Part shown: in pieces, positions 1 to 9,032 of the stretch
How positions within the stretch are numbered: position 1 is the first letter of the stretch
Layout of the letters: every line of letters starts with the position of its first letter
Source: Alteromonas portus
Lineage (GTDB): Bacteria; Pseudomonadota; Gammaproteobacteria; Enterobacterales; Alteromonadaceae
Assembly (NCBI RefSeq): GCF_005117025.1
Contig: NZ_SWCO01000002.1
Coordinates: forward strand, 310,001-374,000
DNA: 64,000 nucleotides
Reading direction: 5' to 3'
Notes under the pieces: generated by a model
The model's input: only the letters and a program-made list of their open reading frames with translations
What the model was told of the DNA's origin: nothing
Databases searched by the model: none
Program-made: the position numbers and the translations under genes

Positions 1-487
1 GGAGGCTTCACCTTGTTGACTGTGCCCTAGGTATCTAGCTGTACGACAAGAGGTGTCAGTTTGCTTTTGGAGGTTGCTGTAAAAACAATTCTCTACCTTA
101 AAAGATTGACACTTGCGGTTGTGACTAGCCTCACCATTCCAGCCTTTAGGGTGCGAGAGTTTGCTTGGCGGGGTAGCACATTTTACGACTACCTTAAGTG
201 CTGCTTTATCGTCACCTTTTTGCACGCTAATTGGCTTTCTTTGAGCTTGGTTATGTTGGCTTCCCTGAAAAGAGCTATTCCTGTCGTAGCCCTTTGAAAA
301 AGTATTATTTGGATAGTCTAAAGTGGCACGAAAGCAAGCACCGTAGCCACTCCAAAGTGGCTGGATTAGTTGGGTATCTAATACCTGCACGTTACACACT
401 TGGCTTAACCAATCGATATATTGCTGGTTTACCGTGTCTGACATTCTATTCTCAACTTGGATTCATATTTAAAAGCACACTAACAAA
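1..487. other. Non-coding or unrecognised stretch downstream of rne
   Basis: I recognise no gene in this stretch. The short open frames here have no convincing ribosome binding site or family resemblance. A small inverted repeat (AGCCACT at 345-351 with AGTGGCT at 356-362) is present, and its right arm repeats the AAAGTGGC seen at 320-327. The window may begin inside an intergenic region or just past another gene's end. Confidence 0.4.
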
Positions 488-514
488 CAAAAAAGCCGCT
501 CGGAAGCGGCTTTT
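488..514 (-). terminator. Rho-independent terminator of rne
   Basis: The arms AAAAGCCGCT (491-500) and AGCGGCTTTT (505-514) form a GC-rich hairpin. Read on the minus strand it is followed by a run of T. It lies just beyond the rne stop codon, so it should end the rne transcript. Confidence 0.85.
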
Positions 515-539
515 ACGTCAAGTTGCTGGTAGCAGAAAA

Positions 540-3500
540 CTATTCAGCCACTGCTTCGACTTCCACAACTTCATCAACTGATTGAGGAAGCGTAGTTGCC
601 GCTGAAGCGCGCGACGTAACGTGCGACATAGCCGCAGTTTTACCCGATACTGCGAGTGCAGGTCGTGTTTCGTCGGCTTTAGCGGTAAGCGCTACATCAA
701 CAAACGCGTCGTTTACTGATGTTGGCAATGCCATAGGGTGCGATGCACCACGCTTACCTTTGCCACTTGCTGCTAGACTAGTAGAAGGCGCTGCTTTTTC
801 GCTTGCTACTGGTGCCTCTGCTTTCGCTTCTTGTGCTGGTGCTTCAGGTTCTGCATCAACAGGTGCGTCAGCCAAGTTTATTTCAACTTGCTCTGGCGAT
901 GCTGCTGCTTCATCTTTAGCTTCTGGCGCCGTGGCTTCATGCGCAGTATCAGCTTGCGTTGCTTTGCCTTCAACTGCAGGTTCGGCTTGTGCTGCTGGTG
1001 CCTTCTCTTCGGTGCTGCTTTCTTGCACAGAAGTTTCGGTCGCTTTAGCCGATTCAGCTTCAGTCGTCGCAGTGTCGCCCGCTGACGTTGCCTTTTCAGT
1101 TGAATCAACAGGTTCTGCTGAAGTTGCTTCTTCCGTAGAAGGCTTTTCGTCCGCTGAAGCTTTATCGTCCGCTGAAGCTTTATCGTCCGCTGAGGGCTCT
1201 GTTCCCACTGAAGGCTCTGTACCCGCTGAAGGCTCTGCATCAAACTGAAGTTCGTCTTGAACAGCTTCAACATCAAGCTTAGCTTTTTCTTGCTTATCTT
1301 GTTTAGAAACTGGTTGCTCGTCGGCCGGTGCTAGTTGTCCAGGCTCTTGCGCTTGTGTTTCTTCAACAACCGGTGCTTCTGTTTTGGCTGTCGCTTTAAC
1401 TTCAGTTTCCGCCTGCTGTGGTGACAGCTCACCAGGTTGTTTAGCTTGCGTTTCTGTATCGTCAACTTGCTGTGACTCTTTCTTACGACGTTGACCTGCT
1501 GCGCGAACGTGACGTGGAGAGCGGCGTGAACGGCCACGACCTTCACGTTTTTGACCTTGCTCTTCATTATTAGCGTCGGTATTTGCATCAGTACCGTCAA
1601 CAGTATCGCTAGTTACTAAAGATGAGTCATCTTCACCCTTCGCAGCATGGGATACTGGCTTTGCTTCAACAGGTTTTTCAGCTGACTTTTTCTCTGCTTT
1701 CACTGTTGGCTTTTGCGCATCTTGCTTCGGCTCTGCTGTGCTTTCAACCGCAGCGTCTGCTTTCGGCGCTTTAGGCTTGGCATCTGCCTTAGCTTTGTGT
1801 TGCGACGGCGCTTCTTTAACTACTGGCGCAGCCTGAGCTTCGTTTTGTTCAACAGTAGTTGCCCCGTTGTCATCTTTCTTCACACGGACGCTGCGGCGCT
1901 TGTCACGACGTTTTCTGCGCTCAGCAACTTCACGCTTCTTCTGCGCTTGGTTTTCTTGCTGCTCGCCATCTTGCTTCTCGTGCTTAGGCTTTTGTTGCTC
2001 ATCGCGAGGTTGTTGTGCCTTGCGAGGCTTACGACCTTTGTTATTGCGCTTATCATCTTGATCTTGACGCTGGTCTCGCTGCTGATCGCCGCGCGCTTTG
2101 CGGTTATCATTCTGCTCACCATCGCGATTTTGGTCTTTACCTTGGTCTCTGTTTTGAGACTGATTGCCACGACGATTATTCTTGTTGCGCGGCTTGCGGC
2201 GACGATCGTCGTTATTGCGGCTGCGGTTGTTTCTATTTTTGTTACCAGACTGTGGCTTTTTGTCCTTATTGGTTTCTTCTTCGCTTTCGCTACCAAATAA
2301 ATCGCTAATCCACTTACCAAATCGAGCAAATAGCGAAGGCACATCGTCGGCTTTCTTCGCTGGCTCTTCTTTTGGCGCTACAACAGGCGCAGCCGTTGGC
2401 GCAACAAGGCCCTTAAGTGCTGGCTCTTCGCGCTTAACCGGTGCAGAAGTCGTCGCTTCCGTCTCAGCTTCTACCGCAGGCATTAGCTCTACGTCATAGC
2501 TCGCTTCCGAAACCACGTCATCCGGGCGTCTACGCAACACTTGGTAATGAGGTGTATCTAGATTTGCGTTAGGAATTAGCAGTAAATCAACGCCGTGGCG
2601 TTTTTCTAGAAGCTGAATAGACTTACGCTTCTCGTTAAGTAAGTACGTCGCTACCGGAACAGGTAATTGCGCTTCAATTTGCCCCGTATTCTCTTTAATG
2701 CTCTCTTCTTCCAGAATACGAAGAATAGACAATGCCAATGACTCAGTGCCACGAATGGTACCGTGACCAGAACAGCGAGGGCACACATGGTGTGCAGATT
2801 CACCCAGTGAAGGGCGTAAACGCTGACGGGACATTTCAAGAAGACCAAAGCGAGAAATACGACCCAGTTGAACTCGTGCTCTGTCGCTTCTTACCGCGTC
2901 TTTCATGCGGTTTTCAACTTCACGTTGGTGACGTACTGGCGTCATATCAATGAAGTCGATTACTACCAATCCGCCTAGGTCGCGAAGGCGCAGCTGACGG
3001 GCAATCTCGTCTGCCGCTTCTAGGTTTGTGTTAAGCGCTGTTTCTTCAATGTCACCACCCTTAGTTGCGCGGGCAGAGTTGATATCAATAGAAGTTAGGG
3101 CTTCTGTTGGGTCGATAACAATTGAGCCGCCAGACGGTAAACGCACTTCGCGTTGGAAAGCAGACTCAATTTGGCTTTCGATTTGGTAGTGACTGAATAA
3201 TGGTACTTCACCACGATAAAGCTTTACACGGTTTGCGAAGTCAGGGCGCACTAGTTGAATGTGCTGTAACGCTTGCTCGTAAATACTGGTTTTATCGATA
3301 AGAATTTCGCCAATATCGCGACGTAGATAGTCACGAATAGCGCGTACAATAACGTTACTTTCCTGATGAATTAAGAAAGGCGCTTCGCGCTGTTCAGCTA
3401 CCTCAGAAATCGCTTCCCAGTGTTTAAGCAAGACTTTTAAATCCCACTCTAACTCTTCGTAAGATTTACCTACACCGGCAGTACGAACGATCAAGCCCAT

Positions 3501-3989
3501 ACCTTCAGGAAGGTCTAATTTGCTTAGTGATTCTTTTAGCTCTGTGCGCTCATCGCCTTCAATACGGCGAGAGATACCGCCAGCGCGAGGATTATTTGGC
3601 ATAAGTACCAAATAGCTACCCGCAAGCGATAGGAAAGTGGTTAACGCAGCGCCTTTTTGGCCACGTTCTTCTTTGTCAATTTGAACAATAACTTCTTGGC
3701 CTTCTTTGATCACATCTTTGATGTTTGGGCGGCCTTCAAATTTGTAACCTTTAGGAAAGTAAGTGCGGGCAATTTCTTTAAGGGGTAGGAAACCGTGACG
3801 CTCTGCGCCGTAGTCAACGAAAGCAGCTTCTAAGCTTGGTTCAACGCGGGTAATTTTACCTTTGTAGATGTTCGCTTTTTTCTGTTCGTGCCCTGGGCTT
3901 TCAATATCTAAATCGTACAACCGTTGCCCATCAACAAGGGCAACGCGCAACTCTTCTTGCTGAGTTGCATTAATTAACATTCTTTTCAT
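540..3989 (-). CDS. rne: Ribonuclease E
   Basis: This is the endoribonuclease that starts mRNA decay, matures rRNA and tRNA, and scaffolds the degradosome at the inner membrane. The 1149-residue protein begins [21 protein letters not shown], as RNase E does. An S1 RNA-binding domain follows at about residues 35-125, then the DNase I-like catalytic domain with VVIDFIDM, and the zinc-link motif CPRCSGHG near residue 404. From about residue 500 it becomes a low-complexity charged tail: Arg/Asn/Gln/Lys-rich near 580-720, then Glu/Ala/Pro/Thr-rich. The extreme C-terminus ([19 protein letters not shown] and [11 protein letters not shown]) could hold partner-binding micromotifs. A run of six-residue repeats lies in the acidic tail. 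The gene is divergent from rluC, with a long leader that may carry autoregulation. The identification is very secure; the tail functions are inferred. Confidence 0.97.
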   Translation of the reverse strand: MKRMLINATQQEELRVALVDGQRLYDLDIESPGHEQKKANIYKGKITRVEPSLEAAFVDYGAERHGFLPLKEIARTYFPKGYKFEGRPNIKDVIKEGQEVIVQIDKEERGQKGAALTTFLSLAGSYLVLMPNNPRAGGISRRIEGDERTELKESLSKLDLPEGMGLIVRTAGVGKSYEELEWDLKVLLKHWEAISEVAEQREAPFLIHQESNVIVRAIRDYLRRDIGEILIDKTSIYEQALQHIQLVRPDFANRVKLYRGEVPLFSHYQIESQIESAFQREVRLPSGGSIVIDPTEALTSIDINSARATKGGDIEETALNTNLEAADEIARQLRLRDLGGLVVIDFIDMTPVRHQREVENRMKDAVRSDRARVQLGRISRFGLLEMSRQRLRPSLGESAHHVCPRCSGHGTIRGTESLALSILRILEEESIKENTGQIEAQLPVPVATYLLNEKRKSIQLLEKRHGVDLLLIPNANLDTPHYQVLRRRPDDVVSEASYDVELMPAVEAETEATTSAPVKREEPALKGLVAPTAAPVVAPKEEPAKKADDVPSLFARFGKWISDLFGSESEEETNKDKKPQSGNKNRNNRSRNNDDRRRKPRNKNNRRGNQSQNRDQGKDQNRDGEQNDNRKARGDQQRDQRQDQDDKRNNKGRKPRKAQQPRDEQQKPKHEKQDGEQQENQAQKKREVAERRKRRDKRRSVRVKKDDNGATTVEQNEAQAAPVVKEAPSQHKAKADAKPKAPKADAAVESTAEPKQDAQKPTVKAEKKSAEKPVEAKPVSHAAKGEDDSSLVTSDTVDGTDANTDANNEEQGQKREGRGRSRRSPRHVRAAGQRRKKESQQVDDTETQAKQPGELSPQQAETEVKATAKTEAPVVEETQAQEPGQLAPADEQPVSKQDKQEKAKLDVEAVQDELQFDAEPSAGTEPSVGTEPSADDKASADDKASADEKPSTEEATSAEPVDSTEKATSAGDTATTEAESAKATETSVQESSTEEKAPAAQAEPAVEGKATQADTAHEATAPEAKDEAAASPEQVEINLADAPVDAEPEAPAQEAKAEAPVASEKAAPSTSLAASGKGKRGASHPMALPTSVNDAFVDVALTAKADETRPALAVSGKTAAMSHVTSRASAATTLPQSVDEVVEVEAVAE
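1147..1236 (-). repeat. Five tandem 18-bp units inside the rne tail
   Basis: Units at 1147-1164, 1165-1182, 1183-1200, 1201-1218 and 1219-1236 share the core CGCTGAAG. The first two are identical and the last two nearly so. They encode six-residue units ([30 protein letters not shown]) in the acidic tail. The array keeps the reading frame, so copy number could change without breaking the protein. Confidence 0.8.
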
Positions 3990-4143
3990 TGTATCTAACT
4001 CTGTTTTTAGTACAGCCGTTAAGACACAAAATTAAAGTGACATGTGCAAACCCTCACCGCGCAACCTCACGGCTGGACGGGGACTTTGTTGTATCGTCGC
4101 ATTATCCCTGGTGGTTGACCATGTTAGCGCCGTTTTTAGCACT

Positions 4144-4161
4144 CAAATTCAATTGAATTTG
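4144..4161. repeat. 18-bp perfect palindrome in the rne leader
   Basis: CAAATTCAATTGAATTTG equals its own reverse complement. Its right end overlaps the first arm of the neighbouring CAAGCAA-type stem-loop. It could be a dimeric regulator site or an RNA hairpin. Confidence 0.6.
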
Positions 4162-4348
4162 CTTGTGTCTTATTTTCAGACAAATTCTCAAGCAAATCAC
4201 TATGGCCACACTGCTTTAAGGATGTCGGGAGCGACTAGCCCTTATTACTGTATTCTTTTTTACAAGCAATCTTATTTGCTTGCGTGTCATTTAATTCTGT
4301 TAGTTAACGGCAAACTTATTTTATGTTCGCAAGCAATGGCGGTTGCTT
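4158..4348. repeat. Three stem-loops sharing CAAGCAA/TTGCTTG arms
   Basis: The pairs are TTTGCTTG (4158-4165) with CAAGCAAA (4189-4196), enclosing an inner TGTCT/AGACA stem; CAAGCAA (4263-4269) with TTGCTTG (4276-4282); and AAGCAA (4331-4336) with TTGCTT (4343-4348). The same heptamer recurs in alternating orientation within 190 bases, which ordinary intergenic sequence would rarely show. Read on the minus strand they would lie in the rne 5' UTR. Confidence 0.6.
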
Positions 4349-4769
4349 TATCACGGCAGTGTAGTCGTTGCCTCTCTAGCTTGGTTGGCCTGAAAAATAA
4401 TTTTCATTGCGGATGCTACCAACGCGAACGCCATACTTTTTCGTTTTACAAGTTTGAGCAGCATCGTCATTCTTTATAGATTGCTATCTCTTTCTTGATT
4501 GTTGTTTTTATAACGCTGAGTTTCACGTTTTTGAAAGGGGCTTTGTTTTACCACTTACCTTCAAAAACTAATATGTGAATAATACCGTCCAAAAAACGTC
4601 GTTAATTATCGCACCAAAACTGCAATTTTAGCAAGGAAAGCAAGTGAATAAATTGTGTATATCTTTTACATGTAGGCAGACTACAGAGTTTGCCGACATA
4701 AAGAAAAACTGCCTTTGAGCAAAATTACAGCGATAAGCGCTTTTTTCAAATATTTATCACTTTCAATTA

Positions 4770-4803
4770 GCCCAGAGAAATACCAATGAGGTATACTCTG
4801 GGC
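4770..4803 (+). promoter_or_regulatory. Inverted repeat abutting the rluC start codon
   Basis: GCCCAGAG (4770-4777) pairs with CTCTGGGC (4796-4803), leaving an 18-base loop that holds the likely ribosome binding site (GAGG at 4788-4791). The right arm ends one base before the ATG at 4804. In the mRNA this could gate rluC translation; in DNA it could be an operator. Confidence 0.5.
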
Positions 4804-5745
4804 ATGAAAGAAGAAGCTCCCCAAAAAGTACGATTTGTAACGGTTGAAGCCGACTTGGCTGGTCAACGTATCGATAATTTTTTACGCACCCAATTAAAAG
4901 GTGTGCCGAAAAGCATGATTTATCGCATTTTACGCAAAGGTGAAGTGCGGGTGAATAAAGGTCGTGTTAAGCCTGAATACAAGTTACAAGCCGACGATTT
5001 AATCAGAATTCCACCGGTTCGCGTGTCGGAAGGTGCACCTGCGCCATCACCTAAGCTCGATAAAATTGCATCATTAGAGTCGCATATCCTTTTCGAGGAC
5101 GACCGTATACTTGTTATCAACAAGCCATCGGGAATGGCGGTTCACGGGGGAAGCGGCTTAAGCTTTGGTTTAATTGAAGGCTTAAGAGCCTTGCGTCCTG
5201 ATGCCAAGTTTATGGAGCTGGTTCATCGATTAGACCGTGACACCTCAGGTTGTATTTTAATTGCAAAGAAGCGTTCTGCACTTCGCCATATGCATGAGCA
5301 GCTTCGCACTGGCAAAATGGACAAGCGATACAATGCGCTGGTTGCAGGTGAATGGCCTAAAACTCGATTTAAAGTTAAGGCGCCGCTTCGTAAAAATGTG
5401 CTGCAATCGGGTGAGCGCATGGTGAGTGTAAGCGACGATGGTAAACCGTCAGAAACGCGTTATCGCATATTAGAAGAATACGCCGGGGCTACCTTAGTTG
5501 AGGCGTCGCCTATTACGGGTAGAACCCACCAAATTCGCGTTCACTGTTTGCATGCAGGTCACCCTATTGCTTGTGACCCAAAATACGGTGATGCAGATTT
5601 TGACGCGGCAATGCGCCAAAAAGGGCTGAATAGACTGTTCCTTCACGCTCGCAGTATTTCACTGCTGCATCCAGCGACTGAAGAGCGCGTTACTTTTACC
5701 GCGCCGTTAGACGACACCCTCTCAAATACACTTAAAGCGCTGTAA
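4804..5745 (+). CDS. rluC: 23S rRNA pseudouridine synthase RluC
   Basis: RluC converts uridines 955, 2504 and 2580 (E. coli numbering) of 23S rRNA to pseudouridine. The 313-residue protein has an S4-like RNA-binding domain at the N-terminus (QRIDNFLRTQLKGVPKSMIY) and the RsuA/RluA catalytic domain with HRLDRDTSG, whose first Asp is the nucleophile. An in-frame ATG lies at 4786, but 4804 aligns with the E. coli start (MKTETPS versus MKEEAPQ) and is preferred. It is divergent from rne, the order also seen in E. coli, and it is followed after three bases by a HAD gene that is likely co-transcribed. Confidence 0.95.
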   Translation: MKEEAPQKVRFVTVEADLAGQRIDNFLRTQLKGVPKSMIYRILRKGEVRVNKGRVKPEYKLQADDLIRIPPVRVSEGAPAPSPKLDKIASLESHILFEDDRILVINKPSGMAVHGGSGLSFGLIEGLRALRPDAKFMELVHRLDRDTSGCILIAKKRSALRHMHEQLRTGKMDKRYNALVAGEWPKTRFKVKAPLRKNVLQSGERMVSVSDDGKPSETRYRILEEYAGATLVEASPITGRTHQIRVHCLHAGHPIACDPKYGDADFDAAMRQKGLNRLFLHARSISLLHPATEERVTFTAPLDDTLSNTLKAL

Positions 5746-5748
5746 AAT

Positions 5749-6456
5749 ATGCATTCAAAGAACCAGGCCGTGGAAACACAGCCTTTCACTTCGTTAGATG
5801 AAAAACTACCTAAGTACAAACTTGTTATCTTTGATTGGGATGGCACGCTCATGGACTCGGCTGCGAAAATCGTCAGCTGCATGCAGCTTGCCGCAAAGCA
5901 GTGCGATATGCCTGTTCCTACGTACGACGAAGTAGGCCACATTATTGGTATAAGTTTAAAGCCTGCCATTAAACAGCTTTTTAATATTGAAGATGATGAG
6001 TTAGCCGAGCGTTTAGTCGCCGCCTATAAAGAGGCGTTTGTTACCCGTGATACAAAGCCGTGTCCTTTGTTTGATGGCGTTGAACAGTTACTTAGCAATT
6101 TGAAAGAAGCGGGATGCACCTTAGCCGTTGCGACAGGTAAAGCGCGCCGAGGTCTTGATAGAGCGTGGGCACAAACAGGAACGGGACCTTTCTTTAGTGC
6201 GTCACGCACCGCCGACGAGGCAGAATCAAAACCTTCGCCCGACATGCTGCTGCAGTTACTTGATGAACTGGGCTATGAAATAAAAGATGCCGTGATGATT
6301 GGCGACACAACCTACGACATGCAAATGGCGAAAACGATTGGTATGGATAGAATAGGGGTCTCATACGGTGTGCATGCGCAGGTTCATTTAGAAGCGTTGT
6401 TACCTGTGGCACTTGTGCACTCTATAAGTGAACTAGAAACAGCGCTACTTAAATAG
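5749..6456 (+). CDS. HAD-IA family phosphatase
   Basis: This 235-residue haloacid-dehalogenase-superfamily hydrolase has motif I FDWDGTLMD, a downstream Lys in a KPSPDM loop, and motif IV MIGDTTYDMQMA. The helical cap between motif I and ATGKARRGLD identifies subfamily IA, as in phosphoglycolate phosphatase (Gph) and pyrophosphatase-type enzymes. The substrate cannot be told from sequence. It follows rluC by three bases and is probably translated from the same mRNA. A hairpin terminator overlaps its last codons. Confidence 0.85.
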   Translation: MHSKNQAVETQPFTSLDEKLPKYKLVIFDWDGTLMDSAAKIVSCMQLAAKQCDMPVPTYDEVGHIIGISLKPAIKQLFNIEDDELAERLVAAYKEAFVTRDTKPCPLFDGVEQLLSNLKEAGCTLAVATGKARRGLDRAWAQTGTGPFFSASRTADEAESKPSPDMLLQLLDELGYEIKDAVMIGDTTYDMQMAKTIGMDRIGVSYGVHAQVHLEALLPVALVHSISELETALLK

Positions 6457-6466
6457 CGCTGTTTTT
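6438..6466 (+). terminator. Terminator of the rluC-HAD operon
   Basis: AACAGCGCT (6438-6446) pairs with AGCGCTGTT (6454-6462) and is followed by a short T run. The hairpin overlaps the stop codon of the HAD gene. Confidence 0.75.
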
Positions 6467-6509
6467 ATTAGAGCTACTTTGATAGTGCTGCTCTTACAGA
6501 ATTAGTGGC

Positions 6510-7130
6510 TTACTGTGCAGCCATTGCTAATAAATCCACATCGAAGTGTGCGCCCAGTAATTCATTTAACAGCATTATAGGAAGACCTATTAAACTGTTA
6601 GGGTCACGGCTCTCTATTTTATCGAACAGTAGTACGCCTAAACCTTCGCTTTTAAAACTGCCGGCGCAATCAAGTGGTTGCTCTTTATCTACATAGGCGC
6701 GAATGGCAGCTTCACTATTATGGCGAAAGAAAACGCGTGTTTCATCTACCTGCGTTATCGTTTTATTGGCGCTAGGCTGATAAAGGCAAAGTGCAGTATA
6801 AAATGACACTTGCTTACCTTGGCATGCAAGTAGCTGGTTTACTGCATTTTCGAACGTACCTGGTTTGCCTAGTAGCTGCGGGCCCGCATCGGTTTGTACC
6901 AAAGCCACTTGATCGCTACCAATAATAATGGTGTCGCTATTTACTCTTTCTAATTCAGCGGCAACCTTGTGCGCCTTTTGTTCGGCCAAACGTAAACTCA
7001 ATGCCGTAGGACTTTCGTTTGCAAAGGGCGTTTCGTCAATATCTGGTGCGTGGGTGTCTACCTGAATACCAATGTTGGCAAGTAACATTTTTCGGTATTG
7101 GGATGATGAGGCGAGAACAAGGGAGGCCAC
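6510..7130 (-). CDS. yceF: Maf/YceF-type nucleotide pyrophosphatase
   Basis: This Maf-family protein of 206 residues hydrolyses non-canonical nucleoside triphosphates; the YceF branch prefers 7-methyl-GTP. Family signatures are the start LVLASSSQYRKMLL, the catalytic DIDETPF segment, and IIGSDQVA. Translation uses GTG at 7130, with AGGAG upstream in the minus strand. It lies next to yceD-rpmF, as in E. coli, but is transcribed divergently from them. Its 3' end faces the HAD gene. The Maf assignment is secure; the exact substrate is inferred from the YceF-like position. Confidence 0.9.
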   Translation of the reverse strand: MASLVLASSSQYRKMLLANIGIQVDTHAPDIDETPFANESPTALSLRLAEQKAHKVAAELERVNSDTIIIGSDQVALVQTDAGPQLLGKPGTFENAVNQLLACQGKQVSFYTALCLYQPSANKTITQVDETRVFFRHNSEAAIRAYVDKEQPLDCAGSFKSEGLGVLLFDKIESRDPNSLIGLPIMLLNELLGAHFDVDLLAMAAQ

Positions 7131-7245
7131 AATTACTCCTTTTATAAAATCAACATGTTGCGTACTTTCAGTTAATAGCGCAATGTTACATTATCACAGC
7201 GTGCGACATACAGTGTTTTATTATAGGTTAAAACGCAATTTTGCT

Positions 7246-7274
7246 TTGACAGGAAGGGGTTGACCCTATATCAT
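7246..7274 (+). promoter_or_regulatory. Sigma-70 promoter of yceD-rpmF
   Basis: TTGACA (7246-7251) and TATCAT (7269-7274) are separated by 17 bases, close to the sigma-70 ideal. The expected transcription start falls at about 7281-7284, at or within three bases of the yceD ATG, so the mRNA may be leaderless. Confidence 0.7.
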
Positions 7275-7283
7275 GCGCGCCCT

Positions 7284-7817
7284 ATGCAGAAAGTGAAACT
7301 CCCTCATTCGGTTGAACCGACTAAAAGTGCCATGAAACGTTCCGATTACCGGGGCGTGATTGCGTCTAAAGATATGGAACGATTGAGTGAAGCAGTTGTC
7401 CGATGCAATGACTATGTGGACGCAGAAGTACAGTTCGAAAAAGACGCGCAGGGTCTTACTGTCTTTCACGGCCATCTAGCCACGCAGGTAACACTTATCT
7501 GTCAAAGGTGTAATGGTGAACTCGATTATCCCGTGGAAGCGGAATTCTGTTTTACTCCAGTGCAGGGAGAAGAGCAGGAAAGCGATGACATCATTCCCGA
7601 GGCTTACGAACCGGTAGAGGTCAACGACCACGGAGAAGTTAATCTGCTTCAAATTTTTGAAGACGAGCTACTGTTATCTTTGCCAATTGTGCCCCTTCAT
7701 GCAGAGTCGGAGTGTACAGTGAAGCAAGACGATATGTCGTTTGGAAAGATTGAACCGGAACAAGAGCGACAAAACCCTTTCGCGGTTTTGAAAGAACTTA
7801 AGCGAGACCAGGAGTAA
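7284..7817 (+). CDS. yceD: YceD (DUF177) family protein, 23S rRNA accumulation protein
   Basis: YceD is a small conserved protein linked to 23S rRNA accumulation. The 177-residue product starts MQKVKLPHSVEP, matching the E. coli MQKVKLP start, which is why ATG 7284 is chosen over in-frame upstream codons. A CQRC motif (CxxC) precedes the conserved PEAYEPVEVNDHGEVNL segment, and the end NPFAVLKELK is also typical. It is three bases upstream of rpmF and surely co-transcribed with it. The ATG lies only nine bases after a near-consensus -10 box and lacks a normally spaced ribosome binding site. Confidence 0.92.
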   Translation: MQKVKLPHSVEPTKSAMKRSDYRGVIASKDMERLSEAVVRCNDYVDAEVQFEKDAQGLTVFHGHLATQVTLICQRCNGELDYPVEAEFCFTPVQGEEQESDDIIPEAYEPVEVNDHGEVNLLQIFEDELLLSLPIVPLHAESECTVKQDDMSFGKIEPEQERQNPFAVLKELKRDQE

Positions 7818-7820
7818 GTT

Positions 7821-7991
7821 ATGGCAGTACAACAAAATCGTAAAACGCGTTCTAAGCGCGGTATGCGTCGCTCACACGATGCATTGACAGGCGCGACTTT
7901 GTCTGTCGATTCAACGTCGGGCGAAACTCACCGTCGTCACCACGTGACCGCTGACGGTTATTACAAAGGCAAGAAAGTAATCGGCGCGTAA
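7821..7991 (+). CDS. rpmF: 50S ribosomal protein L32
   Basis: The 56-residue product begins [20 protein letters not shown] and ends [10 protein letters not shown], diagnostic of bL32. AGGAG lies eight bases upstream of the ATG. bL32 sits near the peptidyl-transferase exit side of the 50S subunit. The gene is three bases after yceD and 15 bases before plsX, giving the conserved yceD-rpmF-plsX-fab order that couples ribosome and lipid synthesis. Confidence 0.97.
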
Positions 7992-8006
7992 TACGGCGAC
8001 TACATT

Positions 8007-9032
8007 TTGTCTAAACTAACCATCGCGTTAGATATCATGGGGGGCGATCATGGTCCCCCTGTTATCCTTCCCGCAGCCGTAAAGGCTATTCAACTTCACC
8101 CAGACGTGCACTTCACGCTATGCGGTGATGAAGATACCATCAAAGCAGGTATACAGCCCCTTACCAACACTGAACGCAACCGCGTTACTATTGTGCATTG
8201 CTCACAAGTCGTTGAGATGGGCGAAGCGCCAACGTCAGCGCTACGAAACAAAAAAGATTCTTCTATGCGTCGCGTTATTGAACTTGTCGAAAGTGGCGAG
8301 GCAAACGCGTGCGTAAGTGCAGGTAATACCGGTGCACTGCTTACCTTATCATTCTATTTGCTTAAAACCTTATCAGGCATTGATAGGCCCGCACTCATTA
8401 ATATGATGCCTACAACAGGGCACCATAACGTATTTCTTTTAGATTTAGGCGCTAACGTGAACTGTACGCCCGAAATTCTTTTTCAGTACGGTGTTATGGG
8501 GTCAGTGCTTGCACAAGAAGTCGCGGGTATAGCATCGCCACGGGTTGCCTTATTGAACGTGGGCGAAGAAGATATTAAAGGTAACGCGCAGGTAAAATCT
8601 GCCGACCAGCTTTTTAAAGACGCGCCAGGCATAAACTATATTGGCTACGTTGAAGGTGACGACATTTTCACCGATCATGCCGATGTGGTGGTTACAGACG
8701 GTTTTACCGGAAACGTGGCGCTTAAATCGAGCGAAGGGCTGGCTAAGTTAGTGATAAACGAAGTCAAACGCCAGTCTCAGAAAAACTTTTATACCCGATT
8801 ATTAGCAAAAATTGCCTTCCCATTACTGAAATCTATCTATAACAGCGTGAACCCCGACCAGTATAACGGTGCGAGTCTGATAGGATTGCGCGGCATTGTT
8901 ATCAAGAGTCACGGAAATGCACAAAAAGACGCCTTTTATTACGCCATCGTGCAAGCAATGAAAGAAGCAAAAATGCATTTGCCTGAAAAGATAAAGACAA
9001 AGATAGAAACGGTATTGTTGGAGCAGCTTTGA
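8007..9032 (+). CDS. plsX: Phosphate acyltransferase PlsX
   Basis: PlsX makes acyl-phosphate from acyl-ACP and phosphate for phosphatidic acid synthesis. The 341-residue protein has the family start [12 protein letters not shown], the SAGNTGALL motif and [14 protein letters not shown]. Translation appears to start at TTG 8007, since no ATG fits the family N-terminus. Its TGA overlaps the fabH TTG start by four bases, implying translational coupling. Confidence 0.96.
   Translation: MSKLTIALDIMGGDHGPPVILPAAVKAIQLHPDVHFTLCGDEDTIKAGIQPLTNTERNRVTIVHCSQVVEMGEAPTSALRNKKDSSMRRVIELVESGEANACVSAGNTGALLTLSFYLLKTLSGIDRPALINMMPTTGHHNVFLLDLGANVNCTPEILFQYGVMGSVLAQEVAGIASPRVALLNVGEEDIKGNAQVKSADQLFKDAPGINYIGYVEGDDIFTDHADVVVTDGFTGNVALKSSEGLAKLVINEVKRQSQKNFYTRLLAKIAFPLLKSIYNSVNPDQYNGASLIGLRGIVIKSHGNAQKDAFYYAIVQAMKEAKMHLPEKIKTKIETVLLEQL

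Larger units (their letters stand above)
3990..4769. other. Long rne/rluC divergent intergenic region with structured rne leader
   Basis: This region of about 780 bases lies between the divergent rne and rluC starts. I see no convincing gene in it. It contains an 18-bp perfect palindrome and three stem-loops built from the same CAAGCAA/TTGCTTG arms, listed separately. In enterobacteria the rne 5' UTR is a structured autoregulatory element cut by RNase E, so the proximal part on the minus strand is probably the equivalent leader. I could not match a specific conserved hairpin. Confidence 0.5.

Noticed and set aside
61..581. Two overlapping plus-strand open frames at the window start
   Set aside because: No start signal, hydrophobic or cysteine-rich random-like translation, and one runs into the rne terminator and gene end.
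760..2308. Several long open frames antisense to the rne tail
   Set aside because: They are shadows of the repetitive, compositionally biased RNase E C-terminal coding sequence.
4042..4479. 145-codon plus-strand open frame in the rne leader
   Set aside because: No ribosome binding site, no domain resemblance, and it coincides with repeated hairpins of the leader.
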